This document shows, piece after piece, positions 7,779 through 14,746 of a stretch of DNA of 17,792 nucleotides. Origin of the DNA: Acidobacteriota bacterium (lineage in GTDB: Bacteria; Acidobacteriota; Terriglobia; Terriglobales; Acidobacteriaceae); NCBI GenBank assembly GCA_021801945.1, contig JAKABE010000029.1, positions 1-17,792 on the forward strand, given 5' to 3'. Positions within the stretch are counted from its first letter, which is position 1. Every line of letters begins with the position of its first letter. Below the pieces are notes generated by a model. The model was not told the DNA's origin, made no database searches, and saw only the letters and a program-made list of their open reading frames with translations. The position numbers were made by a program, and so were the translations under genes.

Positions 7779-8911
7779 ACTTCCACCTCGCCGCTCATCA
7801 ACCTGGGGAGCAAGAGATCCCGCGCATTCTCCAGCTTCACGGAGGCGTTCTCGAGTGTAAATATCTGCTTGTACACGTAGGATGCAAACGAAGAAAATTG
7901 CTCACGCAGAGATTCGGGGGGAACAATTACCGGAAACTTATGCAGCACCTTTCGATCTATACCCGGTACTGCAGCCTTGTCACTCTGCCAAGACGCAAGC
8001 ACGTTTCGCAGCAGGTGCAATGCAAACTCGGGCTGCAGTCCTTTGAAGTCGCTCACATAAAGAGCGGTATTGAGTGGCCAAAAATCTCGCTGAACGAAAT
8101 AGACCTGCCCAAGTGTGCCGTATCGTCCGGTGACAATACCAGGCGCCTTCGCCTGCACTTGATTGTGGTAGCCAGTAATGCCGGAGGAGGATACAACTGG
8201 CACTTCTCCATCGACTCTCGTGCTTGACGGCAAGTCGTATCCCCTCTTAAGGGTGAGCACGTCACCGAGGGGTACCCTCGTCCAACCATCCGGCAGGCCG
8301 TTGATGAACTTTGCGTGCTCGTGGCCGGGGAAGCGGAAGCGGACGAACCACTCCTCATACAAGAGCCGCGTCGCCTGCTCCAGCAGCGCAATCCGCCGCC
8401 GGTTGGTCTCAATCATTGCGTCATAGGCCGCTAGAACATCTGCTATCTTCGTCTGCATCTCAATTTTCGGGACTGGAAAATCGATAGAAAGCAGTTTTTC
8501 TTGGCTGAGATTGTCTTGCGCGGCACCCTTCGAGAAGTTCTGGTATTGGCGCTGGAGGAGCGCATCGAAGCTGTATTTGACGAATCGTGCATCCGCTTCA
8601 ACGGGGTCTGGGATGAAGCCGATCACGCTATCTGGGAAGCAGGCTTCAAAACTTAGAATTGAGGTGTCTGCGATGTTCGCGGCTACCGTGATGCAGAGAG
8701 TTCCCACAGGCCAAAGCCGACTTTGTGCCAGCCCAGCATCGCTATAGGTTTGTGTGAACTCCCTGATGAAGAGATCGCTGTGCTTGACATCTCCCGTTTG
8801 GATGAACGGATATTGCCCACCATAGAGGTGAGCGGCATCTCGCGGGCGGTGCTTTGACCGTCCGCGGCTGACATAGCCCAACTGGTCCAAACGCTTCAAG
8901 GGCCAGTTCAT
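7775..8911 (-). CDS. hsdS: type I restriction-modification specificity subunit S
   Basis: HsdS sets the bipartite recognition sequence for both methylation and cleavage. The first target recognition domain spans about residues 1-148. A central conserved helical spacer, about 150-192, includes KIADVLAAYDAMIETNRRRI and LLYEEWFVRFRFPG. The second recognition domain spans about 205-335, and a closing helix, about 335-375, ends LLLPRLMSGEVEV. The two helical regions carry the family's repeated LLEQA...LLY / LENARDLLLPR pattern. At 378 aa the length is typical and the gene intact. Its ATG at 8911 overlaps the hsdM stop by ATGA, and its stop overlaps the hsdR GTG. The target sequence cannot be read from the protein by eye. 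Confidence 0.95.
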   Translation of the reverse strand: MNWPLKRLDQLGYVSRGRSKHRPRDAAHLYGGQYPFIQTGDVKHSDLFIREFTQTYSDAGLAQSRLWPVGTLCITVAANIADTSILSFEACFPDSVIGFIPDPVEADARFVKYSFDALLQRQYQNFSKGAAQDNLSQEKLLSIDFPVPKIEMQTKIADVLAAYDAMIETNRRRIALLEQATRLLYEEWFVRFRFPGHEHAKFINGLPDGWTRVPLGDVLTLKRGYDLPSSTRVDGEVPVVSSSGITGYHNQVQAKAPGIVTGRYGTLGQVYFVQRDFWPLNTALYVSDFKGLQPEFALHLLRNVLASWQSDKAAVPGIDRKVLHKFPVIVPPESLREQFSSFASYVYKQIFTLENASVKLENARDLLLPRLMSGEVEV

Positions 8912-11034
8912 GCAATCAGCTCCTGGAAGTTTTTGGCTATCGTCTTCGCCAGTTCGGCCGCTTCTTCGTTCAGGCCGTCCAATTCGATATGCAGGTCGCG
9001 CATGGCCTCTTCAAAGTCGAAGTCCTCATCCACCTCTTCCGGCGCCACGCCCACGTAGCGGCCCGGTGTCAGGCTCCAGTCGTTCTTCTCTATCTCGGCC
9101 AGATCGACGAGCTTTACCAGTCCGGGCACGTCCGTGAGCCTGGCATCCGGAAATCGCTCAATGAGCCATGCCGCCTGACGGTGGAAGTACCGCACCTGCC
9201 GCAGACCTTCCACCAGCGCGTGACGTGCCTCGTCCAGCGCCTTGCGCGCGCGGTTGATGTCTTTGGTGACCCAGAGATCGCTCGAGCGGGCGTCAAGCTC
9301 CTTCTCGCACACGTCAATGAATCGCTCCGCAACCTTATTTAGGTGGTCAGCCTGTTTGCCTAGGTCTCGGGTCTTCTCGGCGGCGGGCGCGGAGTCCTCG
9401 GTCTTTTTCTTGAGCGCCGCGGCGTGGTCACTTTCGGCGGCATGGGGCAGGCGGGTGAGCGCGGCCATCAGAGCTTTGGCGTCGGCCTGGAACTGCACGA
9501 TGGCGGCTTTGAACTCTCCTTCCGGCCCGGCGTGGGCGGCGGCGCTATCTCCGCTCCTGGGGGCCTGCGTACGCAGGAAGGCCAGGGTGAGCGGCGCGAT
9601 GGCGGCGGCAGCCTTCTCAAACTCGGCAACCAGCGCGGGGACCTGGGCGGCCTCGTCACGGGTGCGATTGAGGTACCCGGCCACCAGAGCGCGGAAGCGC
9701 TGCGGTTCGCCCCGATAAAGCCAGACGATGGAGAGCAGGTTCTGGAGCTGCTCGGGGCTGAAGTCGTAGATTTTGCGCGTGACCTTGCGGTAGACGCCGC
9801 GCGCATCGAGCATGAGCACCTTGTCCCGGTGCTCGGTGGGCTTGGCCTTGTTGAGGAACCACAGCTCGCAGGGGACGGCGCGGGTGTAAAAGAAGTTCGA
9901 ACGGATTGCCACCATGACGTCCACGTGGCCGGATTTGACCAGGCCCTGGCGGACTTTGGCTTCGTCGCGACCGGCGCTGGAGGCCTGCGAGGACATGACG
10001 AACCCGGCCCGGCCCCGGGAGCTGAGGTAGCTATAGAAGTACTGGATCCAGAGGTAATTGCCGTTCTGGACCCGGCCCTTGCCCTTTTCGTCGCCGTTCT
10101 TCTTGCCCTTGGCAGCCGTGACGCCAGGCAGGCCGAAGGGCAGGCGGGGATCGTTGGCAATCTTGCCGGCGTCGACCTCGTCCACGTTGAACGGCGGATT
10201 GGCCATGACGTAGTCGCACTTGTGGAGCAGGTTGAGCGGGTCTTCGTAATAGGTGATGTTCTGCTGAATATCCCCCTCGAGGCCGTGGACGGCCAGGTTC
10301 ATCTTGGCGAGGTTGACGGTGGTCTTGTTCTTCTCGTAGCCGCGGAAGGTGAGCCGCTCGGCGGGGTTCTGGTGGTGCTGCTCGACGATGCGGGCGCTTT
10401 GCACGAACATGCCGCCGGAGCCGCAGGCGGGGTCGAGGACCGTGCCCCTGGTCGGCTCCAGGACGTTGGCGATGAACTGCACCAGCGAGATGGGGGTGAA
10501 GAACTCGCCGCCGTCGTGGGCCTTGAGGTCGGCGAATTTGGTCAGGAAGTACTCGTAGATGCGCCCGAAGATGTCGCCGGTGGCGGTCTTCAATTCCTCG
10601 GGATTGAGGGTGCGGACCAGGTCGCCGAGCAGGTCGGCGGGGATGGACTGGTACTCCTGCTTGGGCAGGACACCCTTGAGGCCGGTGTAATCGTCCTCGA
10701 TCATCTCCATGGCGTGGATGACGATGGCGGGGAGCTTGGGATCGCTGGCCCTGGTGATGAAGTAGTCGAACTGGGCTTCAGGGCGGAGGAAGATGGAGCC
10801 CTTCTGGCTGAAATCCTCCTTCGTGAGGGCCCGGGTGACGCCGTGGCGGGACGGGAGCGAAGCTTCGATGGCCGGCTTGACGGCCAGAAACCGGCTGTAA
10901 GCATGGCGCAGGAAGATCAGGCCCATGACGGGCATGAAGTACTCATTGCTGGCCAGCTCGGAGTTCGAGCGGAGCAGGTCAGCCGCCCGCCAGAGCCGAG
11001 CCTCAATTGCCTCAATACGTTCTAATTGCGCCAT
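8908..11034 (-). CDS. hsdM: type I restriction-modification methyltransferase subunit M
   Basis: HsdM transfers a methyl group from S-adenosylmethionine to N6 of adenine in the site chosen by HsdS. An N-terminal helical HsdM domain spans about residues 5-140. Motif X-like GEFFTP is at 176-181, SAM-binding motif I DPACGSGGMF at 201-210 and catalytic motif IV NPPF at 279-282. At 708 aa it is longer than the ~500-aa classic HsdM. The extra part, about residues 430-600, is rich in alanine and charged residues and looks like a helical or coiled-coil insertion. The ATG at 11034 has only a weak Shine-Dalgarno sequence (GGGGA), but a possible upstream ORF stops two bases before it, so translation may be coupled. 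It is first of the three overlapping hsd genes. Confidence 0.96.
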   Translation of the reverse strand: MAQLERIEAIEARLWRAADLLRSNSELASNEYFMPVMGLIFLRHAYSRFLAVKPAIEASLPSRHGVTRALTKEDFSQKGSIFLRPEAQFDYFITRASDPKLPAIVIHAMEMIEDDYTGLKGVLPKQEYQSIPADLLGDLVRTLNPEELKTATGDIFGRIYEYFLTKFADLKAHDGGEFFTPISLVQFIANVLEPTRGTVLDPACGSGGMFVQSARIVEQHHQNPAERLTFRGYEKNKTTVNLAKMNLAVHGLEGDIQQNITYYEDPLNLLHKCDYVMANPPFNVDEVDAGKIANDPRLPFGLPGVTAAKGKKNGDEKGKGRVQNGNYLWIQYFYSYLSSRGRAGFVMSSQASSAGRDEAKVRQGLVKSGHVDVMVAIRSNFFYTRAVPCELWFLNKAKPTEHRDKVLMLDARGVYRKVTRKIYDFSPEQLQNLLSIVWLYRGEPQRFRALVAGYLNRTRDEAAQVPALVAEFEKAAAAIAPLTLAFLRTQAPRSGDSAAAHAGPEGEFKAAIVQFQADAKALMAALTRLPHAAESDHAAALKKKTEDSAPAAEKTRDLGKQADHLNKVAERFIDVCEKELDARSSDLWVTKDINRARKALDEARHALVEGLRQVRYFHRQAAWLIERFPDARLTDVPGLVKLVDLAEIEKNDWSLTPGRYVGVAPEEVDEDFDFEEAMRDLHIELDGLNEEAAELAKTIAKNFQELIA

Positions 11035-11036
11035 GC

Positions 11037-11324
11037 TTACAGGGTCCCCAAAGCCGAGTTGGTCGAGCGCGCGCCGATCCCATAGAGGCCGTGTTCAACC
11101 CTGGGTTTGCGATCTCCGCTTCCCAGAGCGAACGCCGAGAGGGAGTTGTGCGCGCTTGAGGTAAAAGTATAAAGGTTGGTGCGAGCAAGGCTGATGGCCG
11201 GGAGGTGCCACATTAAGAACATGATGTGGTCACCGTTAGGACCTGCCGTAGCCGAAATGGCGCGTCGGCGAACACGGGAACGAGGTTCTCCAGCGCTGTC
11301 CTCCGACCTCTTCTTGTGATTCAA
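11037..11324 (-). CDS. possible small leader ORF upstream of hsdM
   Basis: A TTG at 11324 follows a near-perfect Shine-Dalgarno AGGAGG (11336-11331) at six bases and opens a 95-codon frame. Its TAA ends two bases before the hsdM ATG. Such spacing is typical of coupled operon genes. Against it, the predicted protein is rich in Ser, Arg and Asn, poor in acidic residues, resembles nothing I know, and needs a TTG start. It has one short hydrophobic patch (HIMFLMWHLPAISLA). It may be a real small gene, a leader peptide that couples hsdM translation, or chance. Confidence 0.3.
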   Translation of the reverse strand: MNHKKRSEDSAGEPRSRVRRRAISATAGPNGDHIMFLMWHLPAISLARTNLYTFTSSAHNSLSAFALGSGDRKPRVEHGLYGIGARSTNSALGTL

Positions 11325-11402
11325 TTCAACCCTCCTATACTGCAATCCGTTAAGAAAACTTTTGGGAACAAGTTGGGTACAGCGACAAACAGTATTTTCT
11401 TT
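11325..11402. other. AT-rich spacer, likely hsd operon promoter region
   Basis: This AT-rich stretch lies between the recombinase terminator and the possible leader ORF. The hsd transcript should start here or just below. I could not find a -35/-10 pair with normal spacing on the minus strand; a TATAGG at 11338-11333 overlaps the Shine-Dalgarno sequence. Confidence 0.3.
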
Positions 11403-11438
11403 CAAAAAAAAGAGCGCCTTTTCCAGAAAACAAAAGGC
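11403..11438 (-). terminator. intrinsic terminator of the split recombinase genes
   Basis: Read on the minus strand, GCCTTTT (11438-11432) and AAAAGGC (11422-11416) form a 7-bp stem with a nine-base loop. Four bases later comes a run of eight T (11411-11404). It lies 56 bases beyond the recombinase stop and should insulate the hsd operon from it. Confidence 0.8.
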
Positions 11439-11472
11439 TTATGCCCTTGAAAATACCTCTTCACAAAGGAAA

Positions 11473-11500
11473 TATCTGAGAAGCAGTGGCCTCTCAGATA
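11473..11500 (-). repeat. 9-bp perfect inverted repeat across the recombinase stop codon
   Basis: TATCTGAGA (11473-11481) and TCTCAGATA (11492-11500) are perfect complements with a ten-base loop. The structure spans the stop codon at 11494-11496. It may stabilise the mRNA 3' end ahead of the terminator, or be a half-site for a DNA-binding protein. Confidence 0.6.
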
Positions 11501-12387
11501 CTCCAGTCACATTCTTTGTTTTCATCGGCTTGAGAGGTCTCTGAATCCGAATGGCATTGACCACACCTGGGTACAGTGGGTACAAGAGAGGGCAATTCGA
11601 ACCCAAATCCGCACTCTTCCGCCATTTGGAGGCGAAACGGCAGGTTGTCCGCGATCATGTCGTACCGGTCACCCATGTCCTCGCGACCTCCCCTCTCATC
11701 GTTGTCCTCGCCGTTAGCCCACGCAAGCCAGTATTTACGCAGACCCTCCGAGCAGTGCGTGAAGTTCTTCAGAAACGTATTGCGGAAGCGCCGGAACGCA
11801 TGAAAGCCAGCCTTATGGCTTTGGTCAAAATTGCTTTTATAACCAAGGGCTTTCAATGCAGGATGAAGGTGGTAGTGATAAAGCGCGCCCGTCGCAAGCG
11901 GCCCGCCTCTAACCGTAAAAACCAACCCGAACTTGCGGTCACCGACGAACTCTCTGAGAACTGCCGAAATCGCCGGATGCAGATCGATGTCACGGTAGCT
12001 CGCATCGGTTTTGAGATAGTGTTGGATTTCGCATTTGTAGACCTTTTGGCGGATAAATATCGTCCGGAAATCCGGAGAGATATGCTTATCGATTTCAAGT
12101 CCCAGCATCTCCCCGATCCTGGCACCCGTTGCCGCCAGGAGGATGAAGAGCACGCGGCACAACTTCACCGGGTAACGCGCTAACCCTGACATGATCTCCG
12201 AAGAGATGCTCGGCCTTTTCTGCTTTTTCTTGTTGACTTTTGGCATGTCGATGAACGTGTGGTCCCAGCCGGGCAGGTAGAGACGTTTCCCGGATTCCTC
12301 GTCGACTGCCGAGGCTACCACCTGCTTCACAATCTCCACATACCTCGTGATAGTTGCAGCGGATAAAGGTTCATTTTTCTTCCTCAT
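11494..12387 (-). CDS. tyrosine recombinase, catalytic part (second half of a split gene)
   Basis: This ORF carries the end of the core-binding domain (LSAATITRYVEIVKQVVASA, residues 8-27) and the whole catalytic domain. R90 in TGAR is the first catalytic arginine, H196-A-F-R199 is box II, and Y242 (DRYD) the likely nucleophile. A CGQC pair (275-278) lies in a Cys-rich tail. The ATG at 12387 overlaps the stop of the upstream ORF as ATGA and has AAAGG six bases upstream. In its own frame a TAA lies two codons before the ATG. In relatives I know, the core-binding and catalytic domains are one chain, so this is either a frameshifted gene or a true two-subunit enzyme. All catalytic residues are present. 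An intrinsic terminator follows. Confidence 0.85.
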   Translation of the reverse strand: MRKKNEPLSAATITRYVEIVKQVVASAVDEESGKRLYLPGWDHTFIDMPKVNKKKQKRPSISSEIMSGLARYPVKLCRVLFILLAATGARIGEMLGLEIDKHISPDFRTIFIRQKVYKCEIQHYLKTDASYRDIDLHPAISAVLREFVGDRKFGLVFTVRGGPLATGALYHYHLHPALKALGYKSNFDQSHKAGFHAFRRFRNTFLKNFTHCSEGLRKYWLAWANGEDNDERGGREDMGDRYDMIADNLPFRLQMAEECGFGFELPSLVPTVPRCGQCHSDSETSQADENKECDWSI

Positions 12388-13109
12388 GCTTTACCTTTCT
12401 TCCCGTTCGAGGGCATTGGCCCGCCCATTGCCATCCAGTCGACCAGGCGCTTCAGTGCGCCGTTGTTTACTTTCGAGAGCGGCAGATCTCCAAGCATGGG
12501 CAGCAGCCAGCTTCTCAGGCAGCATTCTGTGAGCTCCAGTGTCGATGCCGCACCAGACCGCCTGGATGCGGCCGCAGTGGACTGCCCGGCTGAATCAGGT
12601 CCAGCCTGTTTGCGAACTTCCAAACGGTTCCGCAGGGTTTGAACATAGATCTCTGACTGCTCGCGGAACGTCCTCTCGCCTGGTTGCGTTTGGTGAACGA
12701 CTTCGTTGAAACGCTCGCGGCTGTTCGCTCCGATCTCTCCGATGATCCGCTTCGCTTCATTCTGGCGCTCGAGAGAATTGAGCCAGCCCGGACTGTTCTT
12801 ATTAATCGGGCAGATCTTGATGCGCACATGTGCGCGCTCTTCCTGGCCTTTTACATCCACCCATACCCGAAGCGTGTAATGCTTCCCGTGCTTCTCAATC
12901 CTCCCGAGTTGGCCCTTGCGCCGCGACATGCTCTTACCCCTGCGTTTTCCTGTCTGGGTTGTGGTTTGAGTCGAGAGTCGCTCTTTAAGAGCGCTCGACA
13001 GTTCCGAAGTCGGCCGCGACAGATCCCAACCGGGAATCATCGCACCGAGATCACTGAGCAGGTCGTGGAGGTCCGCGGGCGTAGAAGTAGTAATTGACTG
13101 CGGTTGCAT
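12384..13109 (-). CDS. tyrosine recombinase, N-terminal DNA-binding part (first half of a split gene)
   Basis: I chose the ATG at 13109 because AAGGAGA (13125-13119) lies nine bases upstream; the frame extends further up without support. Of 241 residues, 1-60 are unassigned. Residues 62-125 start MSRRKGQLGRIEKHGKHYTL and look like a beta-rich arm-binding domain with a following helix. Residues 147-230 form the first part of the SAM-like core-binding domain, including WLLPMLGDLPLS. The chain stops after NGKKGKA, in the linker where the next helix should start, and the next ORF continues the domain. It shares ATGA with the downstream catalytic ORF. Alone it can bind DNA but not catalyse. Confidence 0.8.
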   Translation of the reverse strand: MQPQSITTSTPADLHDLLSDLGAMIPGWDLSRPTSELSSALKERLSTQTTTQTGKRRGKSMSRRKGQLGRIEKHGKHYTLRVWVDVKGQEERAHVRIKICPINKNSPGWLNSLERQNEAKRIIGEIGANSRERFNEVVHQTQPGERTFREQSEIYVQTLRNRLEVRKQAGPDSAGQSTAAASRRSGAASTLELTECCLRSWLLPMLGDLPLSKVNNGALKRLVDWMAMGGPMPSNGKKGKA

Positions 13110-13473
13110 TGTGGGAAATCTCCTTGTATCCCCGGCGCAGATAGACGCCAAGACCGTGGCAGGCCAGCGCGACATGGGGAAGGTTTGTTGTGACTGGTAT
13201 GCGGAGGGGAGCGCTCGCAGGGTGCGCACTCCAATTCGGGCGCTGCTTCATCGAGTCCGTGAGGAGGGAATCGACGGCACTAGAACGGCATGGAAGGGTC
13301 GATTCCAGAGAGGCTAGCCCTGCGAGTCTGCGCATAAGCGGAGGGCAGGCGGGAAAAACTTCTCGTGCGGTGACCGGCAACGACCCGATAGTCGAAGGCA
13401 GCACGACCGGCATGATCGGCCGTTGATCGCCTGGCGGCCGCCGGATTGGGATGTCGCCATGAAGATCCGCCAT
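13051..13473 (-). CDS. possible small ORF upstream of the split recombinase
   Basis: The ATG at 13473 has GAGGGGG seven bases upstream, a good ribosome-binding site, and the 140-codon frame overlaps the recombinase start by 59 bases. The protein (MADLHGDIPIRRPPGDQRP at the start) is rich in Pro, Arg and Leu and poor in acidic residues. It matches nothing I recognise. It could be a coupled regulator of the recombinase or just a chance frame in GC-rich DNA. If it is false, 13110-13473 is leader sequence. Confidence 0.25.
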   Translation of the reverse strand: MADLHGDIPIRRPPGDQRPIMPVVLPSTIGSLPVTAREVFPACPPLMRRLAGLASLESTLPCRSSAVDSLLTDSMKQRPNWSAHPASAPLRIPVTTNLPHVALACHGLGVYLRRGYKEISHNATAVNYYFYARGPPRPAQ

Positions 13474-13734
13474 CACAATTCCCCCTCGACAAAGGCGCAC
13501 GGGGGTGGGATCATGTGGCTAGACGTCGTCAGGCGGCTAGATCAACATGATCGGGCCGGGATTTCGCGCTCCAACGCTGGTCCCGGCTTTACCCCAGTTT
13601 TGCCCAGGATCACGGTCAGCACGACCGGCAATCCCTGCTTACTGCTTTACTTATCTCAAGCTAGCTCATCCGTGATGGGAAAAGCCAGGCATCCCCGACA
13701 ATCTTTTCCATGGTCACTTACCATCCAGCAGGTC

Positions 13735-13815
13735 GACCGTGGTGGCAATGGCCGTAATCGTGGTGCGATGGCATTGATCGTGGTGATGATGCCGTGACCA
13801 GATTGATGGCCTGGT
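13735..13815. repeat. four degenerate tandem repeats of about 20 bp
   Basis: The copies start at 13735, 13757, 13776 and 13796. The first three share CGTGGTG followed by a RATGSC-like block (GACCGTGGTGGCAATGGC, ATCGTGGTGCGATGGC, GATCGTGGTGATGATGCC). The fourth (GACCAGATTGATGGCC) is weaker. Multiple ~20-bp repeats at an end are a habit of IS21-type elements, but no transposase is present to support that. Confidence 0.45.
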
Positions 13816-13849
13816 CGGTTACGGTCATGAAACTGAACAGGGCCAGATA

Positions 13850-14215
13850 TCATGGCCGATCAGCCTCATCGCGGTCATTACCGGAATCGCTGGCTTCAGC
13901 TTCCGAGGGCGATGCTTGGGTCAAGTAGATCTTTTGCCTCCCGATTGCGAGAATCGGTACCCTCTCGCCCTTGAACACTTTCCAGACCCTGGCATCGTCG
14001 CCAAGGACAGGATCAACAACACGTCGCCGAACCGCCACAGAATCGAAGAGTATCTGGGTGATGTTGACGTGGCACGCTGGATTGATACGGAGTTGACCAA
14101 GTAGCGGCAGAAGGCACTCTCCTCACCCTCCACTAGAGGCCGCAAGCGCGGACGCGCCGGTCCGGTCAGACGGCTTGGTGCTTCAACTCATAACTGGACT
14201 GACGGGCTCTAAATC
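13850..14215. other. possible decayed coding remnants
   Basis: The minus-strand frame 13850-14038 (with ARVWKVFKGERVPILAIGRQ) and the plus-strand frame 13916-14104 (with RIEEYLGDVDVARWIDTELT, then open again after a TAG to 14215, where it is very basic) both look somewhat protein-like. Neither has a Shine-Dalgarno sequence or a known domain. One of them may be a broken transposase or phage gene, but I cannot choose. Confidence 0.2.
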
Positions 14216-14232
14216 AACTGACGGTGATGGGT

Positions 14233-14265
14233 GAACAAGCAAACAAACACTGTTTGTGTTTGTTC
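14233..14265. promoter_or_regulatory. operator-like palindrome in AT-rich DNA
   Basis: ACAAACA-C-TGTTTGT at 14243-14257 is a perfect 7-bp palindrome around one base. It sits inside outer arms GAACAA (14233-14238) and TTGTTC (14260-14265). A further ACAAACA lies at 14272-14278. The surrounding 120 bases are much more AT-rich than the neighbours. This looks like a dimeric regulator's binding site, next to the 22-bp array. Confidence 0.45.
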
Positions 14266-14344
14266 TCAAATACAAACAATAAATACTCAAAAACAATGCA
14301 TTTCCTGGATCTGTATGAAAAGGAAAGAGTTAGGTTTATATTTT

Positions 14345-14490
14345 TTCCAGCCAACTACGGTAATCCTTCCAGCGAACTACGGGAATGCTTCCAGCCAGCT
14401 ACGGTATTACTTCCAGCGAACTACGGGAGCGATTTCCAGCCAGCTACGGTAATCTTTTCCACCAAACTACGGGAACTTTCGCAGCCAACT
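14345..14490. repeat. tandem array of alternating 22-bp repeats
   Basis: Six good units start at 14345, 14367, 14389, 14411, 14434 and 14457, with a decayed seventh near 14478. All contain CTACGG preceded by TTCCA. Odd units read TTCCAGCCARCTACGGT and even units TTCCAGCGAACTACGGG (the sixth varies: TTCCACCAAACTACGGG), giving a 44-bp higher-order period. The 22-bp spacing is two helical turns, so a protein would meet all copies on one face. Single T insertions precede units 5 and 6. There is no rep gene beside it and no spacer/repeat structure of a CRISPR. Confidence 0.85.
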
Positions 14491-14746
14491 TGGATGTGGC
14501 GATTTCCGCTAAACAGTGAGAAACTCAAAATCCCTGTCCAGTTCAATGACATTACCAGATTCACTCCGCCCCGGCGCTTCCTCACGAGACCGCGCAGGCA
14601 AGCCGTCACGGCTGACACTCAATTCGCGCCCCAGTCGTTGTCGCCTAACAATCGTTTGCGCTTGACATTGGCCATCGCACCTGGACGGAAGCGCCCCTGG
14701 GTGGGGTTTGGAGCGATCGGCAGGGTGAGTGGGCGGCCCGCGGCGC

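Larger units (their letters stand above)
13474..14746. other. long region without a convincing gene, with repeat arrays
   Basis: I find no gene I can defend over about 1.27 kb. It contains four degenerate ~20-bp repeats (13735-13815), possible coding remnants at 13850-14210 (both strands open for ~60 codons, no recognisable domain), an AT-rich stretch with a palindrome (14222-14344), and the 22-bp repeat array (14345-14490). The frames that run across the repeats are by-products of the repeats. The pattern suggests remains of a mobile element end or a protein-binding region. Confidence 0.5.

Noticed and set aside
5013..11025. Very long plus-strand open frames (423, 439 and 533 codons) opposite hsdR and hsdM
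   Set aside because: They lie antisense to genes with clear catalytic motifs, lack ribosome-binding sites and domains, and arise from GC-rich codon bias of the real genes.
13423..13797. Plus-strand 124-codon ORF upstream of the repeats
   Set aside because: Poor start context, it runs into the degenerate repeats, and it has no known domain.
14345..14490. CRISPR array
   Set aside because: Units are contiguous 22-mers with no unique spacers and there are no cas genes.
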